From Halocafeteria seosinensis (taxonomy: Eukaryota; Sar; Bigyra; Bicosoecida), in contig LVLI01000482.1 of NCBI GenBank assembly GCA_001687465.1, positions 1-41,370 on the forward strand: a stretch of DNA of 41,370 nt, in the 5' to 3' direction. A program made the translations under genes and the position numbers. Of this stretch, positions 11,125 to 20,900 are shown piece after piece (within the stretch, counting starts at the first letter, position 1; the number at the start of each line of letters is the position of its first letter). The notes beneath the pieces are model-generated. The model ran no database searches. It was not told the origin of the DNA and was given only the letters and a program-made list of their open reading frames with translations.

Positions 11125-14100
11125 ATGGAGACGTGTATGGCAGGGGAGGAATGTATCGCGACTTCTTCATTCCGTGTCTATTGCTTCTGGGTTATTATTC
11201 TGGGAGGTTCGCTTGCAACAGCTTATCTAGAAACTTATATCCTTCAGTATGCCTTCAGAAAAGCTCATAAAATATGCTTGGATGTACTGAAGGAAGGGGG
11301 GCTGGAGACGCCACAGCAGATTGAAGAACGTGGTGGCCACCGCCAGGAAGAAAATGATACAGGATACTTTTCTCGTTTTTTCCGGTACCCATTCAAGAAT
11401 GTATTGGGCCAGGCGGTACTCAGGACAATCGAGAGTCATGTCTTTGTGGAAGCGCTCCACAAGACTTCGTCGAGCTTGGCCTACATATTTTGCTTTACAA
11501 CTATCCAATGGATGATGTGGATGACGGCTATTTCGTCGAGACAGAGTGCGAAGCAGTTCATGAGCTTCTGGGAATTAGCTACTGGATTCGCCGTGATGTT
11601 CGTTCTATGGTTGCTAATGCTCATGAGTCTGATTCTCTTTCTACGACTAGAGTGGAAGAGATACCTCTCACATACTTTTCGAGCTAGACCGGGATATGAT
11701 GACTCGCAGAGCTATGCGTCGGAAGAAAAAGAAAATCACAGGTCGATATACGCTGTTCACTTTCTGACGTGTATTTTCTATCTTTTAGGTTTCGCCACTC
11801 TAATGGAATTCGGTAAGAACCCGATCACCGGAGTCCTGCCCTGGTTCTTTGGTATGGCAAAGGAAGTGGTTGTTTCGTGTTCGACCAAGGACACTGAAAG
11901 GTTCACGACGTTAGTAGTAAACTGGGGGAGTGCTGCATTCCATGTTTTGGTCTGGGTTTCTATTCCGGGTATATTGAATCGACTGACACGGAGAGTTGCG
12001 GGCATGCTATCTCACAATTGCGATTTCCGCCTTAGGTCGAGCTTTATCGAAAATGTCGTGGCATCGAAGCAGCGAAGCTTTCATTGGTTTACCTACGCCT
12101 ACTACCGAACGTGTATGTATGCTGCTGTGGCTCTCTGCTACAGTGTCTACAATGAATATCTGTATGCTCTGCTGCGTCGACAAGTGCATTTTCTGGCTCG
12201 TTCTGGGATGGATATTGCGAAAGAACAGAACGCATCCTGGAAGCTCTTCTTCGTATTTTCACTCGGACTTCTGATGTTCCTATGGTTAAGAGAAGGAGAA
12301 TCGGATTTAGATTGGGTTCTCAAAGAAATTTATCGTCTCAAGGGGAAAGTAGTTAGCACTCTCCGGTCGATACCGCAAGCTGCATACCCTGCCGGAACAC
12401 TGCATCTTTCATCATCGGGCACCGAGTTGGTTCTGTCTCTTCGCCGGCTATATCTTGGGATCTGTGAAGTGAAACAAGAATACGAATTTAGTCATAGGGA
12501 TCTGATTAGCGTTTTGCATCAAAACTCTCGGTTTCAACGTCTACTGCAAGAAATTAGCTACTTTTGCCAATCGTTGCAACAACTATCGGAGGATAAAATG
12601 GTACACTTCAGCATCAGCAAACAAGGTGAGCGTAATCCCAATTCCCCTGCTAGGGAATCGCAGACGAATTGCCTTCACCGGATCTCAGTAGATGCTCAAA
12701 AGATAGGCACCGACGAAAACGGAAAACTAATGTCGAGCATTATGATGGGTTTCGGTGAAGACGGTGCATGGGAACTAGGGTTTTCAATGTCCCGCACCTA
12801 TTTGAGCTACCTTTTGCGAAGTCTTTCTGACATGTGTGATTCGGAGCTTGTGGTTTTGGATATTGCAAAGAGTAGAATACAGTCTGTATTAGAGGTTAAC
12901 ACCCTGCAGCATAATACTTTCGCCCTAGTGGTGAGTGAGAGGTCGCGTCCCACGTCGAAGTGGATGCTTCGGAAGATTCTTAAGTATGTTTCCATGACGG
13001 CTGATGTTTACCGAAATGCGTCTTCAAGGACGGGTTATAAGCCGTTTCCCGAAAAGCGCGTAGAAATGCAAGGTGTTCATTGGAATTTGACGCTCCCTGA
13101 TGTGCCCGATCATCTAAGAAGCGATACGTCCACAGCGGGTGGAGTGATTCGTAGTATCTCTGCGGCATATGATTCCCTTCCACAAGTAGCGGGACAACTG
13201 GAGCAGTTGATGCACCATTTGGGTCAATTTGTGGAAGATGTCACAAGCGTGATGGCCCCAGAAAGGCCTCCTGCACGTAACACCGTGCCGTCATACGAGA
13301 ATCGTTTACCTGACCGGCAACCGCTTCCAGCTTTCGACGCAAATGGAAGCATACGCTGGCGCAATATGGAAATATCGTTTGCTCGGAGTGGCGCTCCGTT
13401 GAGGGACAGAGGCATCATTTCGGTGTACGGTCCTGAGGACGAAGATTTGCATTTGAGAGAGAGCATTGCTGATGTCGAAGCCTTTGTAAAATCATCGAAT
13501 TTACCTTCAAGAGTCGAACGCGTGAATAATTCGATTTCTCAGCACTACCGAACGTACAACGAGTGCTATCACACTGTTCCGACAGTACATCAAGGCAACA
13601 TGAAATCCCTTCTGAACCTGCAGCACCCCTTCTTCGAATTTTTCTACTCTTTGTCTCCCTTCCGGCATCGGTACATAAAGCGGTTGCTTGTAAGTAAAGA
13701 AAGTGCGAGCGAGGGTCCATATATCTTTTCGTTTTATTTTGGCAACGGGTGGATTGTCCCGAAGTGGCGAGAGGTCGTTAGCTCCCTGCAGAAGTGGTGT
13801 GGCGAAGCTGTGGAGAAGAGCTGTTTCAAGCTCGTGTCTCAGTGGCTTCGGAGTTGCAATACCCTTTTTAATTGTAACATTGCTCTCTCGTGCAACAGTG
13901 TTGCTCCTCTCTGGAGAACTGCAGCCTCGGTCTTCTGTCCCTCAAGTTGTAACTCGGTTTCATTTGATACCCGGGATACAGTGGGACTTTCTCTTCATGG
14001 AGTGGGGGAGTTTACACTACCACTAGGAACTGTTCATGGATCTTTGGACTTTGTTGGCCAGTTGAAAAATGAAGCATCGAGTGAGTGCCTGAGACTTAGC

Positions 14101-15303
14101 AATGTATTACAGGTTCAGGGTATCGCTTTCCAGTTTGTGAGCGCGTTGGCTGAGCAGTGCTGTGCAAATATGGTACCATGCACGTCGGCCACATTGAACG
14201 ACTTGCAACAGGGCTCCACGCTACCTGTGTCATCCGCGCATTCTCACGATGTCGACATCCCCTTAGCTCCAAAAGTAGAGTCTCGAGTGCATTTGGAACT
14301 ATGCCGGCTTTGCTGGCGACTTGAGCATTGGAGAAGGCGCTGGAACGCAAATGCAATTGGCATTCTCCGTTTAGATCCCTGCTACAGTGTTGGCTGCGAT
14401 CCTATTGAGTGTCAACCTCAGGAAACGAAACGGGAATACTGCGAACGTAGACTGCTACGAACTCTTCATTCTCTAGAAGTGGACGCACTAAGCAAACTGT
14501 GGGAGGATATGCAAGCCTCTAGCACACTTGACATTGCAGAAGCAGGACTAATTGGCCATGATCGGGCTCTCTTTCTGTTTGCGCCATCATGCCCATGTTC
14601 TGTAGAAGTGGGTTTGCACTGTTCACCTTCCGGATCCTCGATTTCTGGGCTGAATGAAATTCAAAGAATCTTGTCAAAAGTGCTCAGTTTAATGGTTTCT
14701 ATTATCAAGGCCAGCAAAGGACTACTGACGGGCGAATATGAGACTCACAGGGAGGTTCTTTTTTCTCTTGACGAATGTGCTGCGGAAGTAAGACAGTTGT
14801 TTAGTGAAAGCAGGACGGCGAGGAAGGGAGAAAGCAATTTGATAAAGCGGTTAAGAAAGTCGTATAGTCAACTTTACGCTGCGGAGACTGCGGAATGGAA
14901 CCAAGATTCGTCTACTATCGGTAACGACGACACAATCGAACGATTGTGTCGTCAGCTTCAGGATCTGGTTTCGCGGCAACCTCGGCAGGGAAGCTTCGTG
15001 CGTGAGTGGACTTTTGCGATGCTGAGAACCCAAATCGGGATATTTTCATCTCTAATGTCGACTACATCCGTGCATCGACGATCTACACTAATTCTCGTGG
15101 AGTTTTGCTTCCGGATGGTCGCAATAGCTAAAGGTGATGCTATTCCATTTTACTATATACCTCCGTCGCTAGGTTGTCGGCGAAACTCCCTGGCGCACAT
15201 GCCACCGCTTCCGGAGTCAGTCTTTTTTGTCCCAGATCAACAGGAAGCTGTGGCCATGAATACATCCCTCAAGCTTTCTTGGGTATCTTCTCAGAATACC
15301 TAA
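11125..15303 (+). CDS. Large multi-pass membrane protein, unknown family
   Basis: An uninterrupted 1392-codon frame beginning at ATG 11125 (METCMAGEEC), with a second ATG at 11137. The first 390 residues contain about seven hydrophobic segments, near 17-42, 118-137, 150-174, 208-227, 262-283, 320-345 and 372-388. The remaining 1000 residues are soluble in character, helical, Ser-rich and fairly rich in Cys, without a motif I can assign. A membrane-embedded N-terminus plus large soluble C-terminus recalls the nucleoporin NDC1 layout, but NDC1 proteins are usually about half this size and I see no diagnostic residues, so that is only a hypothesis. A 13-bp perfect inverted repeat lies inside the frame at 14926-14953. 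It converges on the acyltransferase gene 162 bp downstream. Confidence 0.8.
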   Translation: METCMAGEECIATSSFRVYCFWVIILGGSLATAYLETYILQYAFRKAHKICLDVLKEGGLETPQQIEERGGHRQEENDTGYFSRFFRYPFKNVLGQAVLRTIESHVFVEALHKTSSSLAYIFCFTTIQWMMWMTAISSRQSAKQFMSFWELATGFAVMFVLWLLMLMSLILFLRLEWKRYLSHTFRARPGYDDSQSYASEEKENHRSIYAVHFLTCIFYLLGFATLMEFGKNPITGVLPWFFGMAKEVVVSCSTKDTERFTTLVVNWGSAAFHVLVWVSIPGILNRLTRRVAGMLSHNCDFRLRSSFIENVVASKQRSFHWFTYAYYRTCMYAAVALCYSVYNEYLYALLRRQVHFLARSGMDIAKEQNASWKLFFVFSLGLLMFLWLREGESDLDWVLKEIYRLKGKVVSTLRSIPQAAYPAGTLHLSSSGTELVLSLRRLYLGICEVKQEYEFSHRDLISVLHQNSRFQRLLQEISYFCQSLQQLSEDKMVHFSISKQGERNPNSPARESQTNCLHRISVDAQKIGTDENGKLMSSIMMGFGEDGAWELGFSMSRTYLSYLLRSLSDMCDSELVVLDIAKSRIQSVLEVNTLQHNTFALVVSERSRPTSKWMLRKILKYVSMTADVYRNASSRTGYKPFPEKRVEMQGVHWNLTLPDVPDHLRSDTSTAGGVIRSISAAYDSLPQVAGQLEQLMHHLGQFVEDVTSVMAPERPPARNTVPSYENRLPDRQPLPAFDANGSIRWRNMEISFARSGAPLRDRGIISVYGPEDEDLHLRESIADVEAFVKSSNLPSRVERVNNSISQHYRTYNECYHTVPTVHQGNMKSLLNLQHPFFEFFYSLSPFRHRYIKRLLVSKESASEGPYIFSFYFGNGWIVPKWREVVSSLQKWCGEAVEKSCFKLVSQWLRSCNTLFNCNIALSCNSVAPLWRTAASVFCPSSCNSVSFDTRDTVGLSLHGVGEFTLPLGTVHGSLDFVGQLKNEASSECLRLSNVLQVQGIAFQFVSALAEQCCANMVPCTSATLNDLQQGSTLPVSSAHSHDVDIPLAPKVESRVHLELCRLCWRLEHWRRRWNANAIGILRLDPCYSVGCDPIECQPQETKREYCERRLLRTLHSLEVDALSKLWEDMQASSTLDIAEAGLIGHDRALFLFAPSCPCSVEVGLHCSPSGSSISGLNEIQRILSKVLSLMVSIIKASKGLLTGEYETHREVLFSLDECAAEVRQLFSESRTARKGESNLIKRLRKSYSQLYAAETAEWNQDSSTIGNDDTIERLCRQLQDLVSRQPRQGSFVREWTFAMLRTQIGIFSSLMSTTSVHRRSTLILVEFCFRMVAIAKGDAIPFYYIPPSLGCRRNSLAHMPPLPESVFFVPDQQEAVAMNTSLKLSWVSSQNT
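14926..14953. repeat. Perfect 13-bp inverted repeat inside a coding region
   Basis: GACGACACAATCG at 14926-14938 is followed after AA by its exact reverse complement at 14941-14953. It could form a tight hairpin in DNA or mRNA. It encodes part of DDTIERLCRQ in the large membrane protein. Confidence 0.85.
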
Positions 15304-15465
15304 TTTCCTCAGCTGTTGGAATCTGCTCTGTGAACTGGGAACACCATCTCCAACAGTGCTACTGGTACTATGGAATGATGGCTTTTATATGTTTGATTCA
15401 TTTTTTTTGCATCGATTGGAGCCGTTGTCACTACGGACACACAGGCTCTGGCCCGTTCAAGGCGT

Positions 15466-17959
15466 TCAAATCTGGGCCGGAAACCCAAGCAAGGACAAAA
15501 ATTCTTCCAGCATTCCCTCAGTCTTAATGGAATGTATCAGCGTTTCTGCTGATACCTCGGTAACGTTTAGTGCAGGATGCTTCAGCAGCTGCATCGCAGC
15601 CTGTTGTTGTTGCTCGAGACGAGCATCAGTCTTCCGCGGCCTGAGTCCATGCGTAAGACAAACCTGTAGAACTGGCACCGGGATGACAAATGAATCACCC
15701 CCTTTCGATTCCCTGTTGGCACTGTGAATGGAAGCGTTGCTACCTTTGCGGTATTCTCTTTCTCTAGGGATTTCGGCGCGCTCGGCTTGCTCTTCTAGGA
15801 TTCCTAGCAAGTCATCGAACGACTCTTCCTTTGAATCAAACACGTTCTGCGCCGAGAGCGTAGTCAACAGGATGCGCAATGCAGTTTCAGCCGTTTTGTA
15901 TCCGTCCAAAACGAGATGGCACAGTGCATATTCCCGAAAGGTGACTATGGAAGGAGCCGATGAAACCTTGTGGTTTTCAAGGTGCCCTTCGAACCAGTAA
16001 CGTGCGCCTATGCTTTCGATGAGAGCCTTCCTGGCTCGAAGCGTGTCCGCTGCTTCGGTTCCTGGAAGTGGTGGAAATTGCTGTATTGGAATACAGGATG
16101 AAACATTTACCGAAAAGTATTCGAACAATCTTCCAAAGGCGACTGCTCGTGTCTGCTGCAAATTGGTCTCTTTTGAGATCCTATCTGTGTGGAGAAAGGC
16201 CATGTCCACGTAGTTTTCCGAGGCAAACGTTCGTACGAACTGAGCCTTCGTCAGGTAGCCCGCACAATCCTTTCTCTGTGATCCTTGCCTCATTGTGTCA
16301 ATGTAGCCGTCCAGATAGTTACGAAACAAATCCGTTGACACATCAAAGCCGGCCTGGGGGAAGTCCTCCGCTTCGATATAACTAAATTGCGGAGATACTT
16401 TCTTGCTGACGCAGTGGATGCCCAGCCGAGTATCAGTGAACGAGCTATTAGTCAGCACCATGCGTCCATACGACGCTAGCTTTCTGCGGACGTTCTCAGC
16501 AAACAGTTCGGGGTTGTTTCGTTCTTCGGCAGTAGGAGAGTAGGGCGGAAGCCAATGAAATTCTATCTGCAGTTGCCAGCACGAAGAGTAGGTCGTCTAT
16601 TTTTGAACACTTTTAACGAAAATAAACAATCTTCAACTGTTCTTACCGTATTGTATAGTTGAAGTAATCCCCTGATGACCACTTCTAGCGCCTGAGGACC
16701 ACCATTAGACAGGGACAAATCGATGTTCGAGTTTGGGAGTCGGGTGTACAAGGGTTGCACCGGGGCACCGGCATTGAAGGCGCCAGTCTTGAATGTCAAA
16801 AGTGTATCCTGGGAGGATGTAGTCCCTTCAGGAAAAATTAATATTTGGGGCCAAACATATCCTGGGATTGGATTATCGTTAGCTCGGAAGACAATTTCGT
16901 TTTTGGTCTGTCGTCTGGATTCTGCACTCGTTCTAGAGACAGCCACGGTCTGCATATGAAGGAGAACGTTAGTTTAACCACACGGTCTAGAACTAGTTAA
17001 CTTGTCACCCTTACATCTAATTCTTGCATGATTCCCCCAATTAATGGGATCTCCAATGCCTCTACTTTGGAGACGGGTGAAAGAATATTCTGGGTGACCA
17101 GAATTGGAGGTTCGATCACACTTATGTGGTTACTTGTAATAATGCCAGCATCCTTATAGCTGCACTGTCGACCATACTGACGAACAAACGCGACGGCATA
17201 CGCATTTGCTGCCCACAGTCTGGCGAACGGACGCATCAGCTTGACGAATTGTCTCCTCCATCCACTCTCTGGCAAACGAGGTCGTGGTTTCTCATCCCTA
17301 TTTGTTGGGATGCTATCAAAATCAGCGGATTCCCTGCATTGTGACTTATCCATACCCAAAGTGGCTATTCGCATGCACACCCAGGCAAAAAAACATCCAT
17401 GAATTGCCAGGAGAAGTCGCGCAGGTCCGATAATTATTGCGAAGAAAACCAGACGGAGTGCCTCCAGCCGCGTCATGGGGTAATTGCTGTTGACATGAGG
17501 AGATACCGGAGTCCTCGGTTTCAGAAATCCACTTTGCCTTTTACCTTCAGGATCCACATCGAGGAAGGCCCTTACCTTCCGAGGTAAGGGTCGAGGAACC
17601 GTGAATTCTTCCGGGAAGTACAAGTGTTCTGGAAGTTCCTCTGGGAAGACCAACGAGGTCAAAAGTCCTCTATCTTTGTCTTGAACCGACGTTGCGCCGG
17701 AACCTCGCGCAGTGTCTTTCAGTCGATATGCTAGCGACTTAATGGCTTGTCGCAAGTCTTGCCTGTCTTTATACTTTGATGCACTTTTTCTGACTTTGGG
17801 CGCTGTGTCGGTCATGAATGCTTGCAGCGAGTTACTCCAGTGCCCTGCCAGAATCCAGAAGGAGACAACTAGGCCGAATATGAGGCCAAAAATGACATAC
17901 GCAACGGAGGCGTACTCGAAAAAAGTCCATAACCATGATGAGGAGAATGAGAACACCAT
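15466..17959 (-). CDS. Lysophospholipid acyltransferase (LPCAT/LPEAT-like, PlsC domain)
   Basis: Exons 17959-17015, 16949-16647 and 16566-15466, with phase-0 introns of 65 and 80 nt, give 782 residues. N-terminal hydrophobic segments lie at about 10-40 and 175-205. The acyltransferase motifs follow: SNHISVIEPP (His278, Glu283), then VAVSRTSAESR, then FPEGTTS (Glu356-Gly-Thr), then PLYTRLPN. Exon 3 opens with the LPCAT-type continuation IEFHWLPPYSPTAEERNNPE and LFAENVRRKL, after which a region like a degenerate EF-hand module (about 450-600) and a Ser/Gln-rich tail follow. Enzymes of this family transfer acyl-CoA chains to lysophospholipids in the ER during Lands-cycle remodelling. Motif I is normally HX4D; here it reads HX4E. 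Head-group preference cannot be deduced. Confidence 0.88.
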
Positions 17960-17987
17960 GATGCTTAGGAGGGGGCAGCACTAAGAA

Positions 17988-18672
17988 TCAATGGGATGAA
18001 TTCGCACGACTCAGTTCAAGCAAGTTACTCTTTGTACAGAGGGAGAAGAGAGTGGCATCTACATCTACCAATACAAACCTAATGTATAAGCATGGAATAT
18101 CGGGAACGAGGTCACGAAAAGTTGTGAAGAGGCACTTCAAGTTAGCCAGGAAGTGTGAACTCACCACGTGATTCACCCAGAGCATGCAACAACGTGAAGG
18201 GGAGCATTTTGTGGGTGGTCAGCTCAGGTGGAAAATGCAAAGATAACCCACTGGTGAACTGTGTACCACCATTCAACATGAGGATGAAGTGGAGTTGGAA
18301 ATACACGAACATAATGGAAATGTAGTGGAAGCGTGTGTTGCATGCGGCACTAAGACCCATTGAGCTTGGATATCAACTATATGAGGTGTTATACAACAAA
18401 GCGACACAACCTACTAAACCTTGAGGGACGGGGCAAAGTACATGCGGCAGCAGGAACTGAGGAATTTCGTGGTTGGAAACTCTAACCTGCATGACCGTAT
18501 GTCCCTGGGTGTGGTGTTGCTGTGGCAGAACCAAATCAGTACATCCTTGATACTTCACGGTTGACTGTCTGCCCATTGAATGGTCAAATCCGTCTGTAGA
18601 CTTGGCTCGGTGGCCCACACCGTTTGGAGTGCGCTTCACGCTGCGACCTCGGTACGTCCGTCGTCGCAACAT
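17988..18672 (-). CDS. Possible multi-exon gene, unresolved
   Basis: Three minus-strand open stretches lie in order: 18672-18373 (starting at a true ATG, MLRRRTYRGRSVKRTPNG), 18360-18142 (including FVYFQLHFILMLNGGTQFTS) and 18185-17988. Donor-like GTTAGAG near 18492 and GTGAGTTC near 18160, with nearby acceptors, could join them into one short protein ending 29 bp before the acyltransferase ATG. I could not settle one exon model and recognise no family. The alternative is chance openness in a 940-bp intergenic region that also holds the promoters of the acyltransferase and the CDPK. Confidence 0.25.
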
Positions 18673-18902
18673 TCTCCGATTTTCTCAGGACAGGAACTAA
18701 CAGTATGAGCAACTGATTTGACACTTTGACTGAAGCTCTCTCTGTGTGTGTGTCTTGTCAGTCATTATCAGCCAGAAATACCATTGGCGTTTGCACGTTG
18801 AACCAGGAAGCCTCCAGGCTTCAGACTCAAGCTTGTCGGTTCCAGTGACGACAGTATACTACAAGCAGGAAACAAGTGGGAAACGAAGACAGGGCAGAAA
18901 TA

Positions 18903-20808
18903 ATGGGATGCTCCTCCTCGAAACAGGAACAGCAAGTCTCTCCGAACAAAAAGTACGATGTAGCTCCTCAGGAACCGGAACAGTCTGTGCGAGACATGAC
19001 GGGTAAGCGTTGCGAGCGCGCTAAAAACCGACGGAAATCTAACTGAGAACTCACGGTATGATGATTCCTGCAACGTACAGGAGAAGAACTCCGCACCCGA
19101 TACCAAGCAATAGCTGATGATTTTAAATTGGGGAAAGTGTTAGGTAAAGGTAGCTTCGGAGAAGTCCGGTTGGCAACCTATAAACCAACAGGAGAATCGT
19201 AAGTGGAGCACGCTTTTAGTTTTGTGGACTGGATTGCGCACAATACTGACTACTATATACAGCCGCGCCATTAAGATTCTTTCCAAGATCAAGTTCGGTA
19301 CCAAAGAGGATCGCCATCATATGAAAAACGAAAAACAACTGATGGAACTCGTTTCTGGTCACCCTAACGTACTAAATTTAATAGAGGCTCGAGAAGACAA
19401 AATGAACTACTACCTAATAATGGAACATTGTAAAGGAAAGGAGTTGATGGACAAAATCGTAGAAAAGAAGGGAAACTTTAGCGAGCAAGTAAGGCTAAGC
19501 TAAACTGTACCTCTCTGGACGGGAAGAAACTGAGATACACCCTGCTGCAGGTAGCTGCTCAATACTTTCGTCAGATGTGCCAGGCAGTAAGACATTGTCA
19601 CAAACGTAAAGTCATGCACCGGTAAGAATCAGCGGTTTGCAATGCTGACGTGATTGTGTAAAATTGCTTATTATTGTTACTACGCATGGACAGCGATCTG
19701 AAACCAGAGAACTTCATTTTTGAGGACGAAGACGATTCATCGAATCTCAAGTTAGCGGATTTTGGTTTATCTGCTTACTTGCCCTCTCAAAATGCCATAC
19801 TCAGCGAAGCATGCGGCTCTTCATATTATATGGCTCCAGAGATGTTCCGCCATAGGTACACAAAAGCTGCCGATATCTGGAGCCTTGGAATCATTCTGTA
19901 CCTACTCCTTTCCGGGAGGGTTCCGTTTGGTATGCACGTAGAGACTGAACCAGAAATCTACACAGCGATTCAGAGGGATCGCTTGAAATTTAGGACAAAA
20001 CACTGGAAAGGAATCAGCAAATCAGCAATCACCCTTATCGCCGATATCCTACGAAAGAATCCTAAAGAGCGGCCCTCGTTGGACGATATTCTTGAGAACT
20101 CATGGGTGAAGGGAGAGACGGCCAAGACCCAGGCTCTGAACAAGAAGATTGTTGAAAGCATGTATAATTTCAATAATCGCAACAAATTCAAGAAACATGC
20201 GTTGAAATGGATTGCCTCTACGCTCAAGACCGAGGATATAGAACAGCTTCGAGAAGCGTTCTACGCTATGGACAAGAGTAAGTTGCACTGAATTACTCGA
20301 TATATGGTGACATTCTAGCGTAGGCAGGATAACACCTGCAATCCTTGTATGCAGACAATTCGGGAATAATAACATTCCAGGAGCTCGAGAAAGCGATTTC
20401 GTATCTTGGTTTAAATGGCGCTATCAACGTTCGTGAGCTCATGAACAACCTCGACACGGATGGTGATGGTCACATAAGCTACGAGGAATTTCTAGCAGCC
20501 ACCGCGGAAAGGCAGCTGATAAATCACCAGCAACATGTATGGTACGTGTTCTGTCAGTATGACCTTGACGGGGACGGCTACATCACGGCGGATGAATTGA
20601 GACAAGCCCTTGCTGATGAGCCTCCTGAAGAGATTGAGGAATATATTAAAGAGTTCGACAGAGACGGGGACGGTGTCATCGACTATGAAGTAAGCAAACC
20701 TTAATGGTTTCAATTCGGTACGCTCTTTTATCATTGTTGTTCACTGGTTCTCAGGAATTTATTCGAATGGTTCTCCCGAAAGACGTGCGCATCAAACCCG
20801 CTGAGTGA
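18903..20808 (+). CDS. Calcium-dependent protein kinase (CDPK) with four EF-hands
   Basis: Seven exons, 18903-19002, 19081-19198, 19263-19488, 19551-19621, 19694-20277, 20355-20689 and 20755-20808, with introns of 62-78 nt, give exactly 496 codons (495 residues). The N-terminus MGCSSSK fits N-myristoylation at Gly2 plus palmitoylation at Cys3, so membrane targeting is likely. The kinase domain shows GKGSFGEV, the ATP-binding Lys77 (RAIKIL), HRDLKPEN (171-178), DFG (193-195) and APE. A junction helix (KKHALKWIASTL) precedes EF-hands NNSGIITFQEL, DTDGDGHISYEEF, DLDGDGYITADEL and DRDGDGVIDYEEF, the last reconstituted across the final intron. Ca2+ binding would release autoinhibition. CDPKs occur in plants, alveolates and some other protists. 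It converges on the glycosyltransferase gene, with 92 bp between stops. Confidence 0.96.
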
Positions 20809-20900
20809 TTCAATTGTTTTCACCACTCCCACTATACTTGCTTCGTGCCGCTAATCCTACCTGAATGTGATACAAATGCAATACTTAACTTCATCTGTAA

